From the NCBI GenBank assembly GCA_964494205.1, contig CAZBRD010000002.1, positions 434,001-498,000 of the forward strand: a DNA stretch of 64,000 bases, written 5' to 3'. Position numbers and translations under genes: made by a program. Source of the stretch: JBBTCX01 sp964494205 (GTDB lineage Bacteria > Planctomycetota > Phycisphaerae > UBA1845). Shown here piece after piece: positions 51,327 to 59,969 of the stretch; the stretch's first letter is position 1, and each line of letters starts with the position of its first letter. The notes below the pieces were generated by a model that searched no databases, had not been told where the DNA came from, and saw nothing but the letters and a program-made list of their open reading frames with translations.

Positions 51327-54300
51327 ATGCCCGATCTTCCCTTTGAAAAAGCACATCCTCACCCGTATGCGGATCGCAAGAACCGAAACGGTCATGCACA
51401 ACCACTCAACACGAATGCTCGCACTCACAATGGATATGCTGAGCTTTCTGTCACGAGCAATTTCACGTTTCTGACGGGGGCGAGCCATCCTGATGAATTG
51501 GTAGCTCAAGCTGCGGCGCTGGGTTATGCGGCTGTCGCGATTACCGACAAGAACTCGCTGGCCGGTATTGTCCGCGCTCACGTCGCCGCGAAAGAGACTG
51601 GTATTCAATTCATCGTCGGTGCGCGGCTGGAACTACGCGAACCAGAAGCCGTTTCGATCCTGGTATATCCCACGGATCGCGCGTCCTATGGTCGTCTGTG
51701 TCGCTTGCTGACTCTCGGCAAGCGACGTGCCGAAAAAGGTGATTGCGTTCTCTACTTACGCGATCTGTTAGCCCATCAAGACGGATTGTTAGCTGTCATC
51801 GGCCCTACCATGAAAACGAACAAGACGACGGAAGCACACCTGCAAACGCTGCGTAACGCCTTCGATGATGATCGGCTATCGCTGGCGATTACGCAGCATT
51901 TCGGAGCCAACGACGCGGAACAGATTTACGAGCGCGTTGTGCTGGCCAAGCGCCTGCATATCCCGATCGTTGCCGTCAACGATGTGCATTGCCATCTACC
52001 AGAAAGGAAATCGCTGCAAGATGTGCTGACCTGTGTCCGTCACCATTGCACGCTATCCGAAGCCGGGTTTCGGTTATTTCCCAACGGTGAGCGCTATCTG
52101 AAACCATTCGAGGAAATGGCGCGCTTGTTCGCGGACCATCCCGACGCATTAACACGAACGCTGAAAATCGCAAATCGAGCGAAGGGATTCAACCTCGATC
52201 AGCTTCGTTACGAGTATCCTGACGAAGCCTGCCCTCCTAATACGTCGCCGATGGAGCACCTTCGTCAGCTCACTTGGGAAGGCGCATCCGAACGGTATCC
52301 GTCTGGTATTCCTGAAAAAGTCAAAAAGCTGATTGAGCATGAATTCGCGCTGATCGAAGAATTGAACTATGCGCCGTATTTTCTGACGGTTCACGATCTG
52401 GTGAAGTTCGCCCGCTCGCGCGGCATTCTCTGCCAGGGACGAGGGGCAGCAGCCAACTCCGCGACGTGTTTTTCTTTAGGCGTTACCTCAGTTGACCCCG
52501 ATCGCGGCAACATGCTCTTTGAGCGTTTCGTCAGCCGTGAACGCGACGAGCCGCCAGACATCGACATCGACTTTGAACACAATCGCCGCGAGGAAGTCAT
52601 CCAATACATCTATGCCAAGTATGGCCGCGACCGCGCGGGGATGACGGCTGTCGTCAGCACCTATCGGCGGCGTAGCGCCATTCACGATGTGGGCAAGACG
52701 CTGGGTTTGTCGCATGACACGGTGATCCGCATCGCCAAGCGGGTTGATGCGTGGGAGAAAAACCCCTTCGCCGATTCCGAAGCAGGTGACATTCCGGCGC
52801 AGCTAATAGCGTTAGGTTTTGACCCCAAGCAACCAACGATTCAGCATTTTGTCCGTCTGGTGCGTGAGCTGGTCGGCTTCCCGCGCCACCTGTCACAGCA
52901 CGTCGGCGGCTTCGTGATGACGCGCGGGCCGTTGTGCGAGTTGTTCCCCATCGAGAATGCGGCGATGGAGGATCGCACGGTGATCGAGTGGGATAAAGAC
53001 GATATTGCATCGCTGGGCATTCTTAAGGTGGACGTGTTGGGTCTTGGGATGCTTACGTGCATTCAAAAGTGTTTCGAGTTAATTGAGCAACACAACGGGC
53101 GAAAGCTGTCGCTCGCGACTATTCCAGCCGAAGACCCGCGCGTGTACGAAATGATAAGCCGGGCGGACACCATCGGTGTTTTTCAAATCGAATCCCGCGC
53201 GCAGATGTCCATGACGCCGCGATTGAAACCCAATTGCTTTTATGACTTGGTAATCGAAGTCGCGATCGTGCGCCCCGGCCCAATCGTCGGTCAAATGGTG
53301 CATCCTTACCTACGCCGACGCACTGGTGAGGAACCTGTACATTATCACAACGATGTGATTAAAGAGGTTTTAGGTCGGACGTTGGGCATCCCGATTTTTC
53401 AGGAGCAAGTCATGTCGCTGGCCATGCGAGCGGCTGGGTTCTCCGCCGGCGAAGCCGAAAAGCTGCGTCGCGCCATCACCGCGTGGACAAGCAAAGGCGA
53501 CATCGCCCAGTATCCGGCACGATTCATTCAGGGAATGCTTGCCAATGGCTATCCGCTCGATTTCGCACAATGGTGTTTCGAGCGATTGAAGGGATTCAGT
53601 CAGTACGGTTTCCCTGAATCTCATGCCGGGAGCTTCGCCCTTCTCGTTTACGCTTCCGCATGGTTGAAGTGCTACTATCCCGCTGCCTTTGCCGCTGCGC
53701 TCTTGAATAGTCAGCCGATGGGCTTTTATGCCCCAGCTCAAATTGTTCGCGACGCGATCGAGCATGATGTCGTAGTCAAGCAATTGGACGTTAATCACAG
53801 CGAATGGGACTGTACGTTAGAAAATGAAGGGCAGTCCTTGCGGCTGGGCTTACGCATGGTGAATGGCCTGCGACGATCCGAGGCAGACAAGATCACGCAA
53901 GCCTGCAATCGATTCGGTAGATTCAGTACACCCCATGCGGTCTGGATCAAGAGTTACGCCACACAATCGGGATTGGAAACATTGGCCTGTGCCGACGCAT
54001 TCCAGTCGATGGGTCTGTCGCGACGGAAAGCGCTCTGGCAGGTGCAGCAGCTTCGCGGCGAACGACTTCCGTTACTCGATAACTTGCCGCTCGCGTCTGA
54101 GACAATACACGTCCCCGCGATGGGAGAGTTTCAGGAAGTAATAGGCGACTATCAGACTTTCGGCCTGTCACTGCGTCGTCATCCGCTGGCGTTCATCCGG
54201 TCTCGATTAGAAGCCCAAAGAGTCATTACTGCCGAACAACTGAGGGACGCAAGAAAATCGTCGCACGGTCGCCGCTCATCCACAGCGGGGATTGTCTTGT

Positions 54301-54551
54301 GTCGTCAGCGACCCGGCACAGCTCAAGGCGTGATGTTTATGACCATCGAAGATGAAACGGGCCGTGCTGATCTTATCGTTCGCCCACGAATCTATGAGCA
54401 AAACCGCGAAGCCGCCGTCTATTCCAAGGTGATTCTGGTCAAAGGACGAATCGAGCGGCAAGGTTTGGTTGTTCATATCTTGGCTGAGGCGATGGAATCT
54501 ATCGACATGTGGTTTGAAAGCCTGCCTGAAATGTCGAGGGATTTTCGGTAA
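51327..54551 (+). CDS. dnaE2: DnaE2/ImuC error-prone DNA polymerase III alpha
   Basis: A 1074-residue C-family polymerase for mutagenic translesion synthesis. N-terminal PHP domain (YAELSVTSNFTFLTGASHPDELV, VAITDKNSLAG), polymerase core with PPDIDIDFEHNRREEV holding catalytic Asp413/Asp415, KVDVLGLGMLTCI, GVFQIESRAQM, then helix-hairpin-helix and a C-terminal OB-fold (GIVLCRQRPGTAQGVMFMTIEDETG). Length and the absence of a tau-binding tail fit DnaE2 rather than replicative DnaE1. Third gene of the imuA-imuB-dnaE2 operon. Where known, such operons are damage-induced; no LexA site recognised by me lies in front. Confidence 0.95.
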   Translation: MPDLPFEKAHPHPYADRKNRNGHAQPLNTNARTHNGYAELSVTSNFTFLTGASHPDELVAQAAALGYAAVAITDKNSLAGIVRAHVAAKETGIQFIVGARLELREPEAVSILVYPTDRASYGRLCRLLTLGKRRAEKGDCVLYLRDLLAHQDGLLAVIGPTMKTNKTTEAHLQTLRNAFDDDRLSLAITQHFGANDAEQIYERVVLAKRLHIPIVAVNDVHCHLPERKSLQDVLTCVRHHCTLSEAGFRLFPNGERYLKPFEEMARLFADHPDALTRTLKIANRAKGFNLDQLRYEYPDEACPPNTSPMEHLRQLTWEGASERYPSGIPEKVKKLIEHEFALIEELNYAPYFLTVHDLVKFARSRGILCQGRGAAANSATCFSLGVTSVDPDRGNMLFERFVSRERDEPPDIDIDFEHNRREEVIQYIYAKYGRDRAGMTAVVSTYRRRSAIHDVGKTLGLSHDTVIRIAKRVDAWEKNPFADSEAGDIPAQLIALGFDPKQPTIQHFVRLVRELVGFPRHLSQHVGGFVMTRGPLCELFPIENAAMEDRTVIEWDKDDIASLGILKVDVLGLGMLTCIQKCFELIEQHNGRKLSLATIPAEDPRVYEMISRADTIGVFQIESRAQMSMTPRLKPNCFYDLVIEVAIVRPGPIVGQMVHPYLRRRTGEEPVHYHNDVIKEVLGRTLGIPIFQEQVMSLAMRAAGFSAGEAEKLRRAITAWTSKGDIAQYPARFIQGMLANGYPLDFAQWCFERLKGFSQYGFPESHAGSFALLVYASAWLKCYYPAAFAAALLNSQPMGFYAPAQIVRDAIEHDVVVKQLDVNHSEWDCTLENEGQSLRLGLRMVNGLRRSEADKITQACNRFGRFSTPHAVWIKSYATQSGLETLACADAFQSMGLSRRKALWQVQQLRGERLPLLDNLPLASETIHVPAMGEFQEVIGDYQTFGLSLRRHPLAFIRSRLEAQRVITAEQLRDARKSSHGRRSSTAGIVLCRQRPGTAQGVMFMTIEDETGRADLIVRPRIYEQNREAAVYSKVILVKGRIERQGLVVHILAEAMESIDMWFESLPEMSRDFR

Positions 54552-54844
54552 GTAACAAGCACTGCGACCAATCAACAAACACGGTTTTCCGAAACCGAAA
54601 AGCGATCGATTCAGCCTTGAAGCGTGAGTTTGTATTAGCCATTGACCTAGTAATTAACACGGACGGAACAAGGTGATTGTCCCGCGCGCCCAAGTTAATT
54701 GCGACCGATGGAAAACCGTCGTATTAGGAATCGCTCGCGGGTCCGGTTTTCCGATACCGTTTTCGTCGACTCGAATCTTGTCAGTGTTGCTCATAGAATT
54801 GTTTCCCATCGATAACTACAACGGTTGATAAAGGGAGTCGGAAC
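54552..54844. other. Intergenic stretch with repeated CGGTTTTCC motif
   Basis: No gene in 293 nt. CGGTTTTCC occurs twice direct within near-palindromes CGGTTTTCCGAAACCG (54582-54597) and CGGTTTTCCGATACCG (54744-54759), and once inverted at 54710-54718 (GGAAAACCG). It may hold binding sites controlling the next gene. Confidence 0.5.
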
Positions 54845-55339
54845 GTGATGGTGCGCAATCTCACTGAATTAGAAAACGGTCGAGTAAACGGCTCATTGAA
54901 TCGCCAGCTCGCGCCATACGTCAACACCGTCTACGTCAACGAAACCCCGGCTAGCGGTAGCGCCGACGGGGGTATCGTAGACAGCTCACGCGCCGAGCTG
55001 CCTTTGGACGGAGAAGCACATCGCGACACGGGCGGACGATTCCAGCGCGGCGCAAAGCCGGGGCCGGGCCGTCCGAAGGGTTGCCGGAACTACAAGACGC
55101 TTCAAGCGATCGAGCTGCGCCAACGCATCGTCGATTCATGGGACCGCGTGAACGGTGACCGCTTGCTGGATCAGCTCGCCAAGTCCGATCCGGCTGAATA
55201 CCTGCGACTCGTTTTCAAGCTGCTTCCAGCGCCGGGGGTTCAATCGCCCCAAAACACCCAGCCAACAATCAGAATCGTGTCCGGCATTGACCTTGATGCA
55301 GTGCTGGGCAGCAATTTGGAGCCGGGCGGCTTGTCATAG
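54845..55339 (+). CDS. DUF5681-type protein (copy 2)
   Basis: A 164-residue protein with the DUF5681 core DTGGRFQRGAKPGPGRPKGCRNYKT and a helical domain after it (LQAIELRQRIVDSWDRVNGDRLLDQLAKSDPAEYLRLVFKLLPAPG). The core is the same as in the 91-residue copy at 47850, but this one has a 60-residue N-terminal leader and a different C-terminal tail (IRIVSGIDLDAVLG). GTG 54845 has AGGGAG seven nt upstream; ATG 54848 is one codon later. Function unknown; a role in phage-like packaging has not been shown for the family as far as I know. Confidence 0.75.
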   Translation: MMVRNLTELENGRVNGSLNRQLAPYVNTVYVNETPASGSADGGIVDSSRAELPLDGEAHRDTGGRFQRGAKPGPGRPKGCRNYKTLQAIELRQRIVDSWDRVNGDRLLDQLAKSDPAEYLRLVFKLLPAPGVQSPQNTQPTIRIVSGIDLDAVLGSNLEPGGLS

Positions 55340-55459
55340 GCCCGCCACGGCCCTTGCGCGATTCCCCTACATCCATTTATGCTACGCAGCCCCTGTGCGT
55401 TATACTCGTTCCATCGGGCTATCTTTGGTCAACTTAGTGGACGAAAGCGAGGGGAATGC

Positions 55460-57658
55460 GTGACCCGCACGATTGTTACCTTGGCAATTCTATGCTTAAG
55501 CCCATCGACCGTTATGGGTTCGATCATCTATGTCAACCTCGCCGCGACGGGAGCGAACAACGGGACAAGTTGGACAGATGCCCGTACCGATCTTAGGCAA
55601 GCCCTATTAACTTCAACTTCCGGGAACGAAGTTTGGGTTGCGGCAGGAACATATAAGCCAGCGCCCCCGAATGGGTCGCGGGTCGCGACGTTTCAGTTGA
55701 AAAATGGCGTTGCCGTCTTCGGCGGATTCGCGGGCATTGAAGTTTCCGTGGACGAGCGGAATTGGGTTGCAAATCCTACTATCCTATCCGGTGATCTCAA
55801 CAGTAATGACGGACTTCCGTTAAGCGATTGCTGCACCGCTCACCAAAGCGCGGGTTGCGACAACTTCTCTTGTTCGACGAGTGTCTGTAACCAAGACCCA
55901 TTCTGTTGTAGTACGCTTTGGGATGGGCAATGCCAGGCTAGCGCGCAGGCACTCTGCGCCGCACTCTGCGCTGGAAGTACCGCCGACAACTCTTATAGAG
56001 TCGTTGCTTCGGTAAACACGCTTGCGAATACTGTATTCGATGGATTTGTAGTTACGCGAGGCATGAACGATTGGGGCACAGAGACATATGCGGGTGGCTT
56101 GGACTGCAAGGATTCGGTCTTATCTGTTCGCAATTGCGTCTTTACTCAGAACAGGGCCATTACGGGTGGTGCGATAACACTTATTGATAGTAACGTGACA
56201 ATCGAAAACTGTTCGTTCAATAGTAACGAAACAGTTGGTGCAGGTGGGGCTATTCACATCGGCGATGGGTCGAGTTGTTTCATCAAGAATACTGCTTTCG
56301 TTTCTAACGTGGCCCACACCAGCGGCGGGGCAATTGATGGCGTCAGTAGTTTTGTCGCCGAAAACTGTACCTTTAATAGCAATCACGCCGATCAAACCGC
56401 CGGTGTCGCGATTGCTTGGAGTCAAACTACATTTCGTAACTGTATGTTTGGTCAAAACTCGGCAAGCAACGCAGGCGCTCTTTTGATTGGCGGACAGACT
56501 CGAATCTTTAATTGTACAATCCGAGGAAACTTCGGTCGTGGAATAGAATTAGGCTACGAGAACAGCACTCTTACATTGCGAAACAGCATTGTTTGGCAGA
56601 ACACGGCGGGTGGGAATACAGGCGAGGACGCACAAATCCATGCAGGCAACCATCCTGTCTCAATTGATTATTCGTGCGTACAAGGCTGGTCTGGCATGTT
56701 GGGCGGGTCCGGCAATACCGGAGCCGATCCACTTTTTACAAGCGTAAGTTTGACTGATCCGCACCTGAATATGTGTTCACCGCTGATTGACTATGGCGAT
56801 CCTGCTTTTGTGGCTGGAGTCGACGAAACCGATTTGGACGATGAAGCTCGCGTTTTTGGGCGGCACGTTGATCTGGGTTGTGACGAAGTAACTTACATCG
56901 ATGAGGATTTCGACGGTATCGCCGATGGATGTGACATATTGGGTAGCTGTTGCGACTCAATGGGATCATGCACGATTACATCACTCGGCGGATGTCCTGC
57001 TGCATGGAATCATGGCGGTACATGTTCACCGAATCAATGTCCGCAACCGGGTAGCTGCTGCGAGGGACCAGAAGTTTGTTCCATTAAGTTGCAGGCTGAT
57101 TGTGTGGGTGCGTGGACGGAAGGCGGGTCGTGCGATCCAGCTCCGTGTCTCACACCGTTCACCGCAAGTGCTGTCGGCAGCCGCTACTTGTCGATCACCG
57201 TTGATTCAATGCAGGCGTCACAGCCTATGGCGTTGCGGATCACGTCACCCGACTTACCGTGCATTGATGCTTACGTCAGCACGGGTGGACTGGTCGATTC
57301 TTCACCGTTATTCCAGACACCAGCCGCATGGGGAACCGTGTACGTCGGCGACGCTGAGATTATTCCTTCGAAGACTTACTACATTCAAACTGAATCGCAA
57401 ACGGGAACGAGCGGGGTCATTTCGGCTACGACTTGGCGCTGGGGTGACACGAACAACAGCGGAGTCGTCGACCTCGATGACATTCTCTGCGAGCTGGCCG
57501 CATTCGCCGGGAACTACTCGGCGAGCTGCACATTGCACGGTGCCGACCTGATCGGTGGTTTCTTCAACCCTGATCGGGTCGTCAACCTCGATGATATCTT
57601 GGCTGTTCTCAGTGCGTTTTCAGGGGCACAATATCCGGGGCCGTATCCGTGCCCTTGA
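55460..57658 (+). CDS. Secreted right-handed beta-helix protein with Cys-rich modules and dockerin-like end
   Basis: About 732 residues. GTG 55460 follows AGGGG and opens a signal peptide (TRTIVTLAILCLSPSTVMG). The N-terminal region IIYVNLAATGANNGTSWTDARTDLRQAL is the usual lead-in to parallel beta-helix/pectate-lyase-like repeats, which follow (NCVFTQNRA, NCSFNSNE, NTAFVSNVAHTSGGA, NCTFNSNHAD). A Cys-rich insert (DCCTAHQSAGCDNFSCS...) interrupts the helix. Two short paired-Cys modules (GSCCDSMGSC, GSCCEGPEVC) come next, and the end is dockerin-like (GDTNNSGVVDLDDILCELAAFAG, VVNLDDILAVLSAFSG), calcium-binding by resemblance. Probably cell-surface or exported polysaccharide- or adhesion-related. 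It looks like a lineage-typical secreted protein carried as cargo. Confidence 0.8.
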   Translation: MTRTIVTLAILCLSPSTVMGSIIYVNLAATGANNGTSWTDARTDLRQALLTSTSGNEVWVAAGTYKPAPPNGSRVATFQLKNGVAVFGGFAGIEVSVDERNWVANPTILSGDLNSNDGLPLSDCCTAHQSAGCDNFSCSTSVCNQDPFCCSTLWDGQCQASAQALCAALCAGSTADNSYRVVASVNTLANTVFDGFVVTRGMNDWGTETYAGGLDCKDSVLSVRNCVFTQNRAITGGAITLIDSNVTIENCSFNSNETVGAGGAIHIGDGSSCFIKNTAFVSNVAHTSGGAIDGVSSFVAENCTFNSNHADQTAGVAIAWSQTTFRNCMFGQNSASNAGALLIGGQTRIFNCTIRGNFGRGIELGYENSTLTLRNSIVWQNTAGGNTGEDAQIHAGNHPVSIDYSCVQGWSGMLGGSGNTGADPLFTSVSLTDPHLNMCSPLIDYGDPAFVAGVDETDLDDEARVFGRHVDLGCDEVTYIDEDFDGIADGCDILGSCCDSMGSCTITSLGGCPAAWNHGGTCSPNQCPQPGSCCEGPEVCSIKLQADCVGAWTEGGSCDPAPCLTPFTASAVGSRYLSITVDSMQASQPMALRITSPDLPCIDAYVSTGGLVDSSPLFQTPAAWGTVYVGDAEIIPSKTYYIQTESQTGTSGVISATTWRWGDTNNSGVVDLDDILCELAAFAGNYSASCTLHGADLIGGFFNPDRVVNLDDILAVLSAFSGAQYPGPYPCP

Positions 57659-57815
57659 ATGTGATACCCAAGGTGATGTGCGCACAGCTCGACGGCGCGG
57701 TGTTCGCGGCCTACGTTGAACCCGACTTGCTTGTGGGCGAATCTGTTGCGAAATAGTCTTGACTACGCAGCCGCTGCTGCTCTAAAGCGGTGAAATCGAA
57801 ATCAAGAAAACGAGC

Positions 57816-58637
57816 ATGACAAAGGCTGAGCCGATACACCATTATTTCGTCGACGAAGCTGGCGATTTAAGCTTTTTCGATAAGCAAGGGCGAATCATCG
57901 TCGGCAACGATGGTGTGTCACTGACGTTTATGGTGGGCGTCGCGCTTATTCCTGATCCGGCATTCACGGATGAACTATTACGAGAACTGCGCAACGAGAT
58001 TATCGCTGACCCATATTTCAAGGGCGTGCCTTCGATCAGTGCAGCCGCCGGAAAGACAGCTCGATACTTCCATGCCAGTAAGGACCCAGCAGAGGTTAGG
58101 CGCGATGTGTTCGCACGATTGCCGCAGTGCAAGGCAAAAGTGTTCGTGGCGTTTAGGCGGAAGCACGTCCTAGCAGAGGAGGCGCGCCGCAAGTTTGATC
58201 GAGCTGGAGTCAAGGTAACACTTCGCAGTCTCTATGACGATCTCGTCTCGCGACTCTTTCGCGACATGCTTCATAAGGCCGAGTTAAATCGCGTCGTGTT
58301 TGCGAAGCACGCGAAATGGGGTCGACGTGAGGCACTGGCGCTTGCCATCAAGAAGGCGAAGGCCAATTTCGCGGCGAGATACGGGATTGAGTCTAACAAG
58401 CCCACCGATATTCAGTCTGCGGAACCCGATCAGCATGGTGGACTCCAAGTCATCGACTATCACCTTTGGGCAATACAACGAATGGTGGAGCGGAGAGAGG
58501 ACCGATTCTTCGAGCTGTTGCGACCGGCTTATCGAGTCATCATGGACTTAGACGACAAGAGGAACAAGGAATATGGAGAATGGTATTCCGATCAAAATCC
58601 GCTGACGCTCGCGAAAATATTGCCCCCAGCAAGCTAG
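57816..58637 (+). CDS. DUF3800 protein (RNase H-like fold)
   Basis: A 273-residue DUF3800 member. The N-terminal HYFVDEAGDLSFF supplies the conserved Asp-Glu pair, and QVIDYHLWAIQRMVERRED supplies the late Asp, as expected of an RNase H-like metal site. A basic middle (RRKHVLAEEARRKFDRAG) may contact nucleic acid. Function is unproven; DUF3800 genes are frequent in mobile elements and near defence genes. It stands as a single gene of the element, 157 nt after the beta-helix gene. Confidence 0.8.
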   Translation: MTKAEPIHHYFVDEAGDLSFFDKQGRIIVGNDGVSLTFMVGVALIPDPAFTDELLRELRNEIIADPYFKGVPSISAAAGKTARYFHASKDPAEVRRDVFARLPQCKAKVFVAFRRKHVLAEEARRKFDRAGVKVTLRSLYDDLVSRLFRDMLHKAELNRVVFAKHAKWGRREALALAIKKAKANFAARYGIESNKPTDIQSAEPDQHGGLQVIDYHLWAIQRMVERREDRFFELLRPAYRVIMDLDDKRNKEYGEWYSDQNPLTLAKILPPAS

Positions 58638-58773
58638 GTTCCGGCATGAAGCCTGAACACACGGCATGAAGCCGACGTTCACTCGCTGTCGGGCACTCAT
58701 AGTATACGTCACGATGCGTGCCCATGCCAAATAACGTACAATAATGTACCGGGTTGCGGGTCGCTCCCGCGTT

Positions 58774-58823
58774 GATCCGGGCGTTGTCAGGCTTCGCACC
58801 TGTTGGCTGACAACTCCCGGATC
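58774..58823. repeat. Long inverted repeat upstream of the unknown gene
   Basis: Arms GATCCGGGCGTTGTCAG (58774-58790) and CTGACAACTCCCGGATC (58807-58823) pair over 17 positions with one mismatch around a 16-nt loop. It ends 24 nt before the ATG at 58848. Two direct GGCATGAAGCC copies (58644-58654, 58664-58674) lie further upstream. Confidence 0.75.
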
Positions 58824-58847
58824 GGCCCGGCCTTCTACAGGTGCAAT

Positions 58848-59684
58848 ATGCCGTTTCCATCATTGGATTCTGATGCGCAAATCGCATTAGGCGTCGTCTA
58901 CGAATGGTGCTACATAGGCCGAGAGCTGGTCATCGAACCTGGGATATGGGCTGCCTTCCCCGACAAGTGTGTACCGAAAACTTGGGCGCGTGCCGAGCTT
59001 ACTGGAAAAGTACGCTCCCCGGCTACGTCCATAGACCTTTTGTGCGGCCTTGAGCTAATCCAGCCCGATTCCGCACCGATGTATCAGAGAAACCATGTCG
59101 GGTTCAATAGCAAATGGAAGCTCCCAGAAGGTCGCATGATCGAAGTTAGTACGACCTTTGACCAACGGACATTTACTTACCCTGTGCCCTGTTACATGAT
59201 CATCCCAGATGGGAGGCGCGAGGTTCAGAAGACTGAGGACTATTACATACAACGAGTTACGATTGATGGGGAGACTGTTGGCTTATGTGAGGGCATTCTC
59301 CAGAAGCCGCACCGAGAATCAGTCCTTTTCTTCAACAAGCCGGGCTTAGAATTGGCGCTTGAGCTGCGTGTTCCTGCGAACGATAGCTCATTGAATAAGA
59401 TTCGTAAGTTACCACCAGCGCGACATTCAGTTGACTTTCGCGCTGTGCATTGGTTCGGAACAGATTACGCCTTCACAGCGATGCAGGCTCCCATAGTTGC
59501 GATGCTATGGGACGCATGGGAAAACCAAACTCTCGATATTGGCATTGAAACTCTGCTAGAGGCTGTCGATGCGAAATCGAGTCGGATCGTTGACCTCTTC
59601 CGCGACAATCCTGCTTGGGGAACAATGATCGTCGACGGAAAAACCAAGAGCACAAAAAGGCTCGCTGAGCCCCACCTCGCGTGA
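58848..59684 (+). CDS. Unknown protein of the element
   Basis: A 278-residue soluble protein. I recognise no family. The first 170 residues look beta-rich (RMIEVSTTFDQRTFTYPVPCYMIIPDGRREVQKTEDYYIQRVTIDGETVGLC). The C-terminal 70 residues look like a winged-helix-type unit: VAMLWDAWENQTLDIGIETLLEAVDAKSSRIVDLFRDNPAW. This suggests a nucleic-acid-linked role, as an inference only. ATG 58848 is chosen with AGGTG upstream; a TTG at 58803 lies inside the long inverted repeat. The stop codon overlaps the first of three 11-bp repeats. Confidence 0.65.
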   Translation: MPFPSLDSDAQIALGVVYEWCYIGRELVIEPGIWAAFPDKCVPKTWARAELTGKVRSPATSIDLLCGLELIQPDSAPMYQRNHVGFNSKWKLPEGRMIEVSTTFDQRTFTYPVPCYMIIPDGRREVQKTEDYYIQRVTIDGETVGLCEGILQKPHRESVLFFNKPGLELALELRVPANDSSLNKIRKLPPARHSVDFRAVHWFGTDYAFTAMQAPIVAMLWDAWENQTLDIGIETLLEAVDAKSSRIVDLFRDNPAWGTMIVDGKTKSTKRLAEPHLA

Positions 59685-59716
59685 AATACAACTCAAATAC
59701 AACTCAAATACAACTC
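59684..59716. repeat. Three tandem copies of AAATACAACTC
   Basis: Perfect 11-bp units at 59684-59694, 59695-59705 and 59706-59716, about one helical turn each, 43 nt upstream of the first small HTH gene. They could be a protein-binding site. Confidence 0.85.
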
Positions 59717-59759
59717 TGCGTACCACGGTACTACAACGGGTCTCACTCATAATTAGGGC

Positions 59760-59969
59760 GTGAATGTTGATCCGCTTTGTACTGCTCGACGACTAAGCCG
59801 TGAGTTGCGGCTGCCATTGAATTGGTTACTCGCTGAAGCTGAAGCTGGCAGGTTGCCATGCCTTCAAGTCAAGAAAAAGTACCGATTCAACTTGGTTGCG
59901 GTGCGTCAGACGTTGGCAGCGCGTGCGGCAGTGTTCACGGGAGGCTGTATGAGTGACACTAATCAATAA
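59760..59969 (+). CDS. Small helix-turn-helix protein (excisionase-like)
   Basis: A 69-residue protein from GTG 59760. CTARRLSRELRLPLNWLLAEAEAGRLPCLQVKKKYRFNLVAVRQTLAARAA matches the helix-turn-helix plus wing layout of MerR/excisionase-type proteins in which a specified helix is followed by a basic wing and a further helix. It overlaps the next HTH gene by 17 nt. A role in excision or control of the element is inferred from its neighbours: integrase, replication protein. Confidence 0.6.
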   Translation: MNVDPLCTARRLSRELRLPLNWLLAEAEAGRLPCLQVKKKYRFNLVAVRQTLAARAAVFTGGCMSDTNQ

